This document shows, piece by piece, positions 47,162-56,800 of a DNA stretch of 64,000 nucleotides. The translations under genes and the position numbers were made by a program. Source of the DNA: Gardnerella vaginalis (lineage in GTDB: Bacteria > Actinomycetota > Actinomycetes > Actinomycetales > Bifidobacteriaceae); the NCBI GenBank assembly GCA_946997215.1, contig CAMPUL010000001.1:22592-86591 (forward strand), read 5' to 3'. Numbering within the stretch: position 1 is the stretch's first letter; each line of letters begins with the position of its first letter. The notes beneath the pieces are model-generated. The model did not search any database. It was not told where the DNA came from and saw only the letters and a program-made list of their open reading frames with translations.

Positions 47162-50100
47162 TTACCAAGCTAAATCTTCAAGAAGTTGGCGAACCCAATC
47201 AAGTATTTCGCTCTCACTCATTGCGCTAGTTCCAAGTGAAGATTCAAAAGGCGAAGGAATAATAAGCGTATGCGTAAGCGGACGATACTTAACTCCGCGG
47301 TAAATCCTTTGCAAACGCATCCACAACGATTCTTTTGGATCTAAGCCAATAACACGAACCGATTTACCTTGAGAGCTAATTTGCGTAATACCAAGATCGC
47401 GAGCCTTAAAACGCAAGCGAGCAACATCGCACAATATGCTAAACGCTTCAGGCGGCTCGCCAAAACGATCAAGTAACTCATCTCGCAACTCTTGCAAATC
47501 CTTATTATTGTTAGCGGAAGCAAGCTTACGGTACGCTTCTAATCGCAATTTGTCGGAATCAATATAATCAACTGGAATCGAAGCTTCAACAGGCAAATCA
47601 ATAGACGTAGAAATAGTTTCTTTATGCTCTGGCTCTTTGTATTTTTCAACAGCTTCACAAACCATTCGCACGTATAAATCAAATCCAACGCCTTCAATGT
47701 GGCCACTTTGCGCATTTCCAAGCAAGTTTCCAGTGCCTCTAAGCTCCAAATCTTTCATAGCAACATCGAATCCAGATCCAAGAGCAGTATATTGAGCAAT
47801 TGTTGCAAGACGATCATGTGCTTGTTGAGTCATAGACTTAGACGGATCATACAAAAAGTATGCGTAAGCTCGCTCACGACCTCTGCCAACGCGCCCGCGC
47901 AATTGGTGAAGCTGACTTAAGCCGAATCTATCTGCATGATCAACAATAAGCGTATTAGCGTTAGAAATATCTAATCCCGTTTCAATAATCGTAGTGCAAA
48001 CAAGAACGTCAATATCTCTATGCCAAAAATCGCGAATAATAGTGTCAAGTTGCTTCTCACCCATTTTTCCGTGCGCAATCACAACTCGAGCATCTGGCAC
48101 AAGTTTTTGAATATTAGTCGCGACTTTACTAATATCTTCTACTCGATTATGCACGTAAAATACTTGACCACCTCTAAGTAGCTCTCGCTTAACACAAGCC
48201 GCCACTTGCGCGTCTTCGTAAGCTCCAACATAAGTCAAGACTGGCAAACGGTCTTCTGGAGGCGTAGCAAGAGTAGACATTTCGCGAATACCCGTAACAG
48301 CCATTTCAAGTGTTCGAGGAATTGGCGTTGCAGAAAGACTAAGCACGTCTACGTTTGTGCGCAAAGCTTTCAAAGTCTCCTTGTGTTCAACACCAAAACG
48401 CTGCTCTTCGTCTATAATCACCAACCCTAAATCCTTGAATTTTATGTTTGGATTTAAAAGCTTATGCGTGCCAATAACAACATCAACTTCGCCCGATTCA
48501 AGGCCTTGAATCGTATTGTTAACCTCTTTTTCGCTTTGGAATCTACTCATTGCAGCAACAGTTACAGGGAATCCAGAAAAACGATTAGTAAAAGTCTCGT
48601 AATGTTGCTGAACTAAAAGAGTTGTTGGAGCTAGAACAACCACTTGTTTGCCGTCTTGAACAGCCTTAAAAGCAGCGCGCACAGCAATCTCGGTTTTACC
48701 AAAACCAACGTCTCCGCAAATCAGCCTATCCATTGGAATTGGCTTTTGCATATCTTGCTTAACTTCGTCAATAGTCGTAAGCTGATCTGGAGTTTCTTGG
48801 TATGGAAAATCGTCCTCAAGCTCTTTTTGCCATGGAGTGTCTGCGCTAAAAGCAAATCCGCTGCTAGATGCTCGCGCAGAATAAAGTTTAATCAAGTCTT
48901 GCGCAACTTCTTGAACAGCTTTTCTCGCTTTTTCTTTTGTAGCAGCCCAGTCCGCGCCTCCAAGCTTATTTAGCTTTGGAATTTCGGCACCAACATATTT
49001 GCTAACCAAATCAAGTTGATCTGTTGGAATAAAAAGCTTATCTGCAGGAGCATTGCGTTTACTTGGCGCGTACTCAATTTCCAAGTATTCGCGCGTAGCT
49101 TCTCCGTTTGAAGTTTTTACATTCCTCTGCCTCATGCCTATAAATTTGCCAATTCCGTGCTGTTCGTGAACAACAAAATCTCCTGGCTTAAGGTCTAGAA
49201 GGTCGATTTCTTTTTTTCTACGCTTTGGCGACTTAAAACCACTTACAGAAGATGACTTTCCTGTTAAATCTCTTTCGCTAAGAATTGCGATTTTACTTTG
49301 CGTATCTATAAAGCCGTCAACTATTTTCGATTGAACTGCCAAAAAATCAAATACACCACTTGCACGTACCGCTCGCGCAAGCCTTGATAAAATTCCACTT
49401 GCAACAGCGCTAATATAAACCTTGTATCCGTTAGAAATAAGACCCGATATTCCGCTAGAAATCTTCTCACTATCTCCCCTAAATTCTTGAGGAGATTTAA
49501 TGCACAAGTCTAAATAGTTATTTTTTACTACTTTATTTTCGTTTTCTTTTTTAGAATCAACGGTTTCTGGCGATTTATCTGCTGAATCTATTGCAAAACT
49601 GTTTAAGTTAATTACTTGATGATTGTTATTTTCAAGATTTTCTAAAACGCTGCCAAAATCAAGAAAACTAGCTTTATCGAATGTTATTGGAGCGCCAGCA
49701 CCCTTACCAGACGCAGCAACATGCCAACTTGCAGCCAAAAACTCGTTTGCTGTTTTAACTAAATCGCTAGCTGCGCGCTTGCATTTTTCTAAGTCGGAAA
49801 CCAAAATGATTGCGTTTTTATCAAGCAAATTTTCCACTGGTTCCATGTTGTCGACTAATGCTGGAATCAAAGACTCCATACCCTCTACAGGTATTGCATT
49901 TCCGATTGATTCAAGCATATCTTGAGCATTTGGAATCTTACCAATCAAAGACTTTGCTCGTTTTTGAATACTCTCTGTAAGCTGTAATTCTCGGCAAGCT
50001 GTAGCCCAAACGCTATTAATATTCTTCCCATAAGTGCGCTGATCAGATGCGTGGAATTGCTTAATTGAGTCAATCTCATCTCCAAAAAACTCAATACGCA

Positions 50101-50779
50101 CAGGATGATCCATTGTTGGAGGAAAAACGTCTATAATTCCGCCTCGAACAGCAAATTCAGCGCGATTCATAACAAGTTCCACGCGATTATACGAGTTTTC
50201 AACAAGTCGCTTTGCAGCAAGCTCGATAGAAATCTCATTGCCACATTCAAAAACAAGCGGCTCTACGTTGCAAAGATCCTTAACAACTGGCTGAATAAGG
50301 GAACGAACTGGCATAACAAGAACGCGAATTGGGCTAAACATGCTGCTTTTGCCACTTTTGCTATCTTCCCCACTTTGCGGATGCTTTAATCGCCTAAAAA
50401 CCGCCATTCTACTTGCTACAGTATCTGCTCTAGGAGAAAGACGCTCGTGCGGAAGAGTCTCCCAAGCTTCAAGATTAGCAATATCTTTAGGGTCCCCATT
50501 ATAAAAATCGCGTATTGATTCAAGCGATTCTAAAGCATCTCTACCAGATGGAACTACTAAAACAACAGGCTTTTTAGTGGCCATTGCAGCAGCTACAGCA
50601 GCTCTAGCTCCACTTGGACAATACACATTAAGAGGATTAGAAAAATCTTCTTCAAGCAAAGCTAAAGACTTAAACGAATCATTTTTCTTACAAATATCTT
50701 GAAGTATGTTTTCAAAAGAAGCATCAGAAATATTAGAATCTAGCATTTTGTTAGCAAAAGAATCATACTTATCTGCCAT
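47162..50779 (-). CDS. mfd: transcription-repair coupling factor
   Basis: About 1205-residue DNA translocase that removes stalled RNA polymerase and recruits UvrA. Parts visible in order: UvrB-like N-terminal domains, the RNA-polymerase interaction domain (LKPGDFVVHEQHGIGKFIG), the SF2 helicase core with Walker A GDVGFGKTEIAVRAAFK, IIDEEQRFGVEHKE and the TRG motif region (IIETGLDISNANTLI), and the C-terminal TRCF domain. The ATG at 50779 has AGGAG 7 nt upstream and overlaps the end of pth by 11 bp, suggesting coupled translation. Low-complexity Asn/Lys inserts occur near residue 440. Confidence 0.96.
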   Translation of the reverse strand: MADKYDSFANKMLDSNISDASFENILQDICKKNDSFKSLALLEEDFSNPLNVYCPSGARAAVAAAMATKKPVVLVVPSGRDALESLESIRDFYNGDPKDIANLEAWETLPHERLSPRADTVASRMAVFRRLKHPQSGEDSKSGKSSMFSPIRVLVMPVRSLIQPVVKDLCNVEPLVFECGNEISIELAAKRLVENSYNRVELVMNRAEFAVRGGIIDVFPPTMDHPVRIEFFGDEIDSIKQFHASDQRTYGKNINSVWATACRELQLTESIQKRAKSLIGKIPNAQDMLESIGNAIPVEGMESLIPALVDNMEPVENLLDKNAIILVSDLEKCKRAASDLVKTANEFLAASWHVAASGKGAGAPITFDKASFLDFGSVLENLENNNHQVINLNSFAIDSADKSPETVDSKKENENKVVKNNYLDLCIKSPQEFRGDSEKISSGISGLISNGYKVYISAVASGILSRLARAVRASGVFDFLAVQSKIVDGFIDTQSKIAILSERDLTGKSSSVSGFKSPKRRKKEIDLLDLKPGDFVVHEQHGIGKFIGMRQRNVKTSNGEATREYLEIEYAPSKRNAPADKLFIPTDQLDLVSKYVGAEIPKLNKLGGADWAATKEKARKAVQEVAQDLIKLYSARASSSGFAFSADTPWQKELEDDFPYQETPDQLTTIDEVKQDMQKPIPMDRLICGDVGFGKTEIAVRAAFKAVQDGKQVVVLAPTTLLVQQHYETFTNRFSGFPVTVAAMSRFQSEKEVNNTIQGLESGEVDVVIGTHKLLNPNIKFKDLGLVIIDEEQRFGVEHKETLKALRTNVDVLSLSATPIPRTLEMAVTGIREMSTLATPPEDRLPVLTYVGAYEDAQVAACVKRELLRGGQVFYVHNRVEDISKVATNIQKLVPDARVVIAHGKMGEKQLDTIIRDFWHRDIDVLVCTTIIETGLDISNANTLIVDHADRFGLSQLHQLRGRVGRGRERAYAYFLYDPSKSMTQQAHDRLATIAQYTALGSGFDVAMKDLELRGTGNLLGNAQSGHIEGVGFDLYVRMVCEAVEKYKEPEHKETISTSIDLPVEASIPVDYIDSDKLRLEAYRKLASANNNKDLQELRDELLDRFGEPPEAFSILCDVARLRFKARDLGITQISSQGKSVRVIGLDPKESLWMRLQRIYRGVKYRPLTHTLIIPSPFESSLGTSAMSESEILDWVRQLLEDLAW

Positions 50780-51368
50780 TAAAATGCTCCTGAGTAGCTG
50801 CAAGCCCGCGGAAAATAACACTTTCTACAGCATCTGCGCCATCTGCCAAAAAATTAGGAAGCTCAGATTTTTGCACACCAGCAAATCCGCCCAAAACCCA
50901 ATTAACAGTATTATCGTGAGCATGAGCACCACGCTGAGCATGCCCAACACCCATTCTTACTCGCGCATATTGAGGAGTTCCAAGAGACCGATCAATAGAA
51001 CGAATACCGTTATGGCCTCCAGCAGAGCCTCCAGCTTTTACTTTAATGCGCCCAAAATCCAAATCCATATCGTCGTGAACAATCACAATATGATCCGTCT
51101 CAATTTGATAATAAGAACTTATAGAAGATATTGCAGCTCCAGAATCGTTCATAAAAGTAAGCGGTTTAGCAAGGAAGAACTTTGCGAGCCTACCGTCTAA
51201 ATTCATAACTCCCTTGCCAAGTTTAGACAAGCCTTTATGGTCAGAAAAAGATATTGACCACCGCTCAGCAAGACAATCCGCAACCATAAATCCCATATTA
51301 TGACGAGTACCTTCGTACTTAGATCCAGGATTGCCAAGGCCAGCAATAAGCCAAAAATCCGAAGCCAT
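50769..51368 (-). CDS. pth: peptidyl-tRNA hydrolase
   Basis: 199-residue enzyme releasing tRNA from prematurely ended peptides. It opens WLIAGLGNPGSKYEGTRHNMGF with the catalytic His, then FLAKPLTFMNDSG and VIVHDDMDLDFGRIKVKAGGSAGGHNGIRS; all core motifs are intact. The last residues (EHFNGR) overlap the start of mfd. Confidence 0.97.
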   Translation of the reverse strand: MASDFWLIAGLGNPGSKYEGTRHNMGFMVADCLAERWSISFSDHKGLSKLGKGVMNLDGRLAKFFLAKPLTFMNDSGAAISSISSYYQIETDHIVIVHDDMDLDFGRIKVKAGGSAGGHNGIRSIDRSLGTPQYARVRMGVGHAQRGAHAHDNTVNWVLGGFAGVQKSELPNFLADGADAVESVIFRGLAATQEHFNGR

Positions 51369-51397
51369 AATTCACACCCAATCTTATAAACTCAACA

Positions 51398-51452
51398 ACA
51401 AAACGGGCGTACCGATTGAATACACGTAAAAACGTAGATTCTCGATACGCCC
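51398..51452 (-). terminator. terminator of the ThiY-like gene
   Basis: GGGCGTACCGA (51405-51415) pairs with TCGATACGCCC (51442-51452); an inner ACGT hairpin fills the loop. On the minus strand GTTTTGTTG follows. Confidence 0.7.
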
Positions 51453-51540
51453 TTATATACTGCGCACTATTCTAGCAATAAGGCAGTCATTTGCTTAAAA
51501 ATTCTTAAAACAAATTCTTTTGCAAAAACTTTCGCAAAAA

Positions 51541-52593
51541 CTACTTTAAGAACTCGTCTGTAGATAATTCTTTAGCTTGAGGAGTTTTATGAGTTACCTT
51601 ACCTTTTGCATCCATGTAAGCTCCTCCTTGGCTCAAGAAGTTAAAGTAGTCTTGAGCGCCTTTAACATCGCTTGTTCCAAAAACAAACTTTCCGCTCTTA
51701 ATATCTGCTTTACTTCCCCAATATTCGCCGTCAACAATCATCTTCATGCTGCGCTTAACGAATTTTGGATCAAGATTTGCGTCTTTTGCTTCTTTAACCA
51801 AAATGTTTGACGCTTCATCTGGATGCGCATATGCGTATTCATAACCACGCTTTACAGCTTTAACAAATGCGCGAACAAGCTTTGGATCGCGTTTAACTGT
51901 TCGCTTATTAGTAATAACACCAATCGTATCTGGCTGACCAGGAACTCCATAATCTACAGACTTAAAACAACGAAGCTTAGGGCCAAACATCTCGGATTGA
52001 ACACCTTCCCAAGTGCCATAGAATCCGCCAAAATCAGCTTTACCAGATTCAAGAGTGCGGAATGTAGAAGTTCCAACAGTAACCTTATCGAATTTGCCTT
52101 CGCCACCATCGTGTTGAATCATTCTACGAATAACAGCATCGCCTTCTGCAGATCCAAATGTTGCAAACGTGCGACCGTCAAAGTCTTTTGGAGAATGAAT
52201 CTTATTGTTCTTAGCTAGCGAACACCATATTGAGCTTGGCTTTTGTTGCACTTGCATAACCTGCTCAAGATTCGCGCCCTTAGTGGAAAAATCAGCAATG
52301 TTTGTTAATGTGCTAAGTGCAAAATCAGCAGCACCGCTATCTACAGCATGTTCGGATCCTGTTTGAGCAACAGCTAGAATATTAACGTCTAATCCAGCAT
52401 CCTTAAACCAGCCTTTATTTTTTGCAACATAAATACCAATGTGATTTGTATCTGGCGCCCAAAATAGCATAAAAGACACTTTTCTAAGATTTGCATTTTG
52501 GCTAGCACCATTAGATCCGCACGCGCATAAAGAAAATGCACAGCACGCGGAAAGAATAAACGCAAGAGTACGCTTCAAAACACGCATATTCAT
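51541..52593 (-). CDS. NMT1/ThiY-like substrate-binding lipoprotein
   Basis: 350-residue lipoprotein with signal peptide ending FSLCACGSN. The mature protein starts VSFMLFWAPDTNHIGIYVAKNKGWFKDAGLDVNIL, which is the pattern of the NMT1/ThiY family that binds the thiamine pyrimidine precursor (HMP or formyl-aminopyrimidine). SPKDFDGRTFATFGSAEGDA follows in lobe 2. AGGGA precedes the ATG. It is divergent from a permease at 52892 and no ATPase is adjacent. The leader is structured, GC-rich and not a TPP riboswitch. Confidence 0.88.
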   Translation of the reverse strand: MNMRVLKRTLAFILSACCAFSLCACGSNGASQNANLRKVSFMLFWAPDTNHIGIYVAKNKGWFKDAGLDVNILAVAQTGSEHAVDSGAADFALSTLTNIADFSTKGANLEQVMQVQQKPSSIWCSLAKNNKIHSPKDFDGRTFATFGSAEGDAVIRRMIQHDGGEGKFDKVTVGTSTFRTLESGKADFGGFYGTWEGVQSEMFGPKLRCFKSVDYGVPGQPDTIGVITNKRTVKRDPKLVRAFVKAVKRGYEYAYAHPDEASNILVKEAKDANLDPKFVKRSMKMIVDGEYWGSKADIKSGKFVFGTSDVKGAQDYFNFLSQGGAYMDAKGKVTHKTPQAKELSTDEFLK

Positions 52594-52615
52594 GAGTTCC
52601 CTACTTTTGTTCTAG

Positions 52616-52718
52616 TACCGTTCTTCTGGGAAAGTGACACGAGTATGGCAGAAAACGGTATCAAAGGTCCAAACCCGCGCCGTTCAATGCCCCCGAGCAA
52701 TAAGATTGCTGCGGTTTG
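52616..52718 (-). promoter_or_regulatory. structured GC-rich leader RNA of the ThiY-like gene
   Basis: Three stems are visible on the transcript: CAAACC-GC (52711-52718) against GCGGGTTTG (52670-52678, one bulge), an inner 6-bp hairpin AGCAAT-ctt-ATTGCT (52696-52710), and TACCGTTTTCTG (52649-52660) against CAGAAGAACGGTA (52616-52628, one bulge) with a 20-nt loop. GGGGGCATTGAACGGC lies between. The TPP core (CTGAGA, ACCTGAT) is absent. GC content is far above the surroundings. Identity as a riboswitch is inference. Confidence 0.5.
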
Positions 52719-52891
52719 CCACACATTGACTCACGAAACATTTTGATTATGCACGCAATAATCGACAAATGCTAGAAACTTACGACTTATAGTTGTGCGG
52801 TAATAATAGAATGTACTTATTAATCTTATTTGTTTAAGCGTTTGGGGCAGCATTCGCTACTTTTCTGTTTTAAGAAAGGAATTGAACACTT

Positions 52892-53683
52892 ATGACGCAA
52901 TCGCGTTCAAGGCGTACGCTTTTAACATATCTGCCAACTTTAATATCTGTAGTAATTATCTTGCTTATATGGCAATTTGCTTGTCAATATTCTGGAATAT
53001 CTCAAAATTTGATTCCAACTCCAATCGCTATTGCGCAAAGCACAGTAGACGCTTTACCAACATTGCTTCCTGCAGCACTTGTTACAACTCAAGAAACAGT
53101 TATTGGCTTTGCTCTTGCAATAATATGCGGAATTCTTCTGGGCGTATTTTTTCACATTTCTAAGCTTATAAAATCCGCACTATTCCCACTTTTATGCGCT
53201 GCTCAAACAATGCCACTTATTTCTATTGCACCAATTTTTTTGATTTGGTTTGGCTTTGAGATTTCTGGAAAAGTAGTAATAGTCATGATTTTTAGCATGT
53301 TTCCTATTGCTGTTCAAACTGTTCGAGGATTAGATGCAGTTCCTAGTTTTTACACAGACGTTGCTCTGACTTGCGGAGCTAGCACTACTTGGACTTTGTG
53401 GCATGTTAAGTTGCGCGTAGCTGCAAGGCAGATTTTTGGCGGCATTAAAATTAGTGCAGCATATGTTTTAGGAACTGCTGCTACAGCAGAATATTTAGGA
53501 GCTAGAAACGGATTAGGAATTTGGCTTCAATTTGCTTATAACTCTTTTAGAACTCCTCTTATTTTTTCTGCGACTATTGTAATAATCGCACTTACTAGTG
53601 CTCTTATGCTTTTGATTAATGCAATAGAAAAACTCCTAATAGGTCCTGTAGAAGACGATGAAGACCCAGATAATCAAATGTAA
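52892..53683 (+). CDS. ABC transporter permease, ThiX-like
   Basis: 263-residue membrane protein with about six helices and the cytoplasmic loop GLDAVPSFYTDVALTCGAST that contacts the ATPase. It resembles ThiX/SsuC permeases (LIWQFACQYSGISQNLIPTP at the start). It is divergent from the ThiY-like gene, with about 300 bp between that holds the leader and presumably both promoters. It likely partners that binding protein. AAGGA lies 11 nt before the ATG, longer than ideal. Confidence 0.87.
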   Translation: MTQSRSRRTLLTYLPTLISVVIILLIWQFACQYSGISQNLIPTPIAIAQSTVDALPTLLPAALVTTQETVIGFALAIICGILLGVFFHISKLIKSALFPLLCAAQTMPLISIAPIFLIWFGFEISGKVVIVMIFSMFPIAVQTVRGLDAVPSFYTDVALTCGASTTWTLWHVKLRVAARQIFGGIKISAAYVLGTAATAEYLGARNGLGIWLQFAYNSFRTPLIFSATIVIIALTSALMLLINAIEKLLIGPVEDDEDPDNQM

Positions 53684-53704
53684 AAACGCATAAAGCCAAC
53701 ACAT

Positions 53705-53750
53705 AAAATAATGCCGAGCATAATCTAAGACTATGTTCGGCATTATTTTT
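53705..53750. terminator. bidirectional terminator between the ThiX-like and UPF0182 genes
   Basis: 18-bp stem with one wobble (53705-53722 with 53732-53749), a 9-nt loop and A/T runs on both sides. Confidence 0.92.
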
Positions 53751-53806
53751 TATTAATCTAAAGCTGCTTTTGCGCTGCTTTTACTCGAAAGATTTGACTT
53801 TTGCTT

Positions 53807-56800
53807 TTACTTTCCAGAGTCTTCTTTAATAGCATCGCTAATCGCATCGCTTAGCTCTTTTTGAGCTTTGCCATACGCTTGCCAATCTCCAGATTTCATT
53901 GCAGCATCCGAATCCTTTAGCGCTTGAGCTGCTCGCTTAAGAGCCATTTTTGCTTTTGCACTAAAATCAGCGCCTGCCTTAGCATTAGCATTTTTATTGC
54001 CATTTTCGCTATTCTTAGTCGAATCTTTTTGCTTAGGATTAGAAGCAATATTGTTTACGCCAGAATTATTGGAAGCATCGCCAGCGTTTGCGCCAGAGTT
54101 TCCTCCAAACACTTGGTTTAATGCTTCATCCAAAGTATCCGCAAATCCAACTTGATCTCCAAACGCAACCAATACTTTCTTAAGCAATGGGTAGCTAGTA
54201 GATCCGCTAGATTGTACGTAAACAGGCTCTACGTAAACCAATCCTCCACCAAGTGGCAATGTAAGCAAGTTTCCACGCTTAACTTTAGTTGATCCAGATT
54301 CAAGCAAATTCAACTCTTTAGAAACATTTGCATTAGCGTTAAAGTTGTTTTGAGCTTGACCAGGGCCTGGAACATTGGAAACCTTAGGCAACTCTTGAAG
54401 TCTTAGTTTGCCATAATTTTCGCTTACTTTTCCAGCAACACTTCCAGCATCGGAATTTACCGATAAGAATCCAGTTAGGATTTCTCGAGTAGATCTTCCA
54501 GCAGGAATGTATGTAGAAACAAGCGAGAACACTGGCTTGTTTGCTCCTCTAGTTTGCAAAGTCAAATAGTATGGAGGTTGCAAAATATCTTCTCGCTGAA
54601 GACTTTGAGATTCTGTAGGATCTACTGGAGTCTGCCAGAAGTCTTCTCCCGAGAAGAATTGACTTGCACTATCAACATGATACTTTGCAAGCAGATGTCT
54701 TTGCACTTTGAATAAGCTTTCTGGGTATCTAATATGACTCATCAAATCGCCAGAAATCTTAGAAATATCGTGATAATGCCCTGGGAATATTGATCTCCAA
54801 GCTTTAATCACAGGGTCCTTTTTATCCCACACATACAAGTCAACAGAACCGTCGTACGCATCAACAGTAGCTTTAACTGAATTGCGAATATAGTTTGCTC
54901 GCTGATTAGTTAAGCCTTTAATCGAACGAGATGTTGTTGTTGTAGAATCTTGAGTCACCTGCCCAAAATCAGTCATTTGCGAATATGGATAGGAGTCGGA
55001 CGTTGTGTATCCGTCAACAATCCACTTAACTCGTCCATCAACAACCGCTGGATAAACGCGCCCATCCAAAGTCAAGTACGGAGCGACCTTAGAAACACGA
55101 GTCTTAGGGTCGCGATCATACAAGATTTGAGAATCAGAAGTGACTCTATCCGAGAATAAGATTTGATCTGACTCAAAACGAATAGCGTGTAGCAACTTAG
55201 AGAAGAAGTTTCCTACACTTGGTCCACCATTCCCCTTAAACGTTGTTAAAGCGCCATTTGAACCAGTTGGATAATCAAATTCCCAAGGAGCAGCACCTTT
55301 TGGAGAACCAACAATCGAATACTTTGGAGCATTTGGCGAGAAGTAGATACGCGGCTCATACTTCTTTAACTTTGTAAGCTTTCCTTGAGTTGGAATTCCA
55401 TACTCCATAAATTGCGGCTGACCGTCTGCAGTAACCTTATTTCCGTAAGCTGCAACAACGCCATATCCGTGTGTATAAACTGTGTGGTCATTAACCCAAT
55501 TTCGATTATCGTTTCCAGCTAAATCAAGCTCTCTTGCAGCAATAACCGTGTCTTGGCTCACGCCATCAATGTCGTACTTATCTACAGAAAGAGTATCTGC
55601 AAAAGTATAGTATTGCTTAGATTGCTGCAATTGGCGGAATGTTGGAGAAGTGACTTGAGGGTCTAAAAGCCTGATTTGTGCAGTAGACTCCGCTTCTTTT
55701 GCAAGCGCTCCCGACTTTCCTTCCGAAGTAGCGTTATACGATTCTTTTTTAACATTATTTAAGCCATACGCAAACTTAGTTGCATCAATATTTCGCTGAA
55801 TATAAGTGGCTTCTAATTCTTGAGCATTCGGCGCTACCTTAAAACGTTGCAAAAGAGCAGGCCAAGCGAAAGACAACACCATAGCGCATACAACTAAAGA
55901 TGCAACAGCTATAGCAGGCGTGCGCCAAGCTTTAACAGCTACAACAAAACGCGTGCCGATTTTTACATTCCCATTAAGAGCATGAGATTTTAGCAACCAC
56001 GCTGTTATAACAATTCCAACAATTAGTGTTATTACAGCCATTGCAATGCTGGAAGGAACACCAGCATTCATATCTGTGTAAGATCCGCCAGTAATCTTAG
56101 AACCATCCAAATTTACAATCGCAAACACATCTAATATTTGCAAAACGGACCAAAAAATAACAACTAGCATAAACCATGCAGAAATTTGACGCCTTGCGCT
56201 TTTAGTTATGTTAAAAATGCCTTTGCCACCTACAGGAAGCGTAATTCTTACAGCTCCCATCAAAGCGTTTGTTATAACGCTAAATAGCAAGGAAACAGCA
56301 AGAAGAACAATAAACGCTCTTGTAAAAAGTCGCAAGCCTGGCAAAGCAAACACATAAAAACCGTTATCAAATCCAAATTGCGGATCTTTAATACCAAACG
56401 ATTGGTAGTTAAACATAAGCAAAATTTGCACCCAATGATTGTAGAATTGCATTCCAAACACAGCGCCTACAATCAAAGACACAACTCCTGCAACATGCAT
56501 TGCAAGCTTAGAGCTTATTCCCTTTTTAGTGTCTAAAATATTGCCTTTTTCTTTAACATATACGCCGTCTTCGCTTCCAGGGCGTTTTTTAATCGCAATA
56601 TATGCAGACAAATACCCAAATGCAGCCATAAGCAGAGCATACAAAGCCCAAACGCCGATTTTAGCGGCTAGTTGAATCCAAATTACGCTCTCGAATCCAA
56701 GCTGCGCATACCACATGCAATCTGTAATAAAAGTAGAAAAACCAAAAATAATTGAGCATATAAACGCTATTGCGACTACTATTGCAACAATAATCCAACG

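Noticed and set aside
52616-52718. Leader of the ThiY-like gene as a second TPP riboswitch
   Set aside because: CTCGGGG, GGACCTTTGAT and GTAGGGAA loosely resemble thi-box parts, but CTGAGA and the ACCTGAT core are absent and the spacing is wrong.
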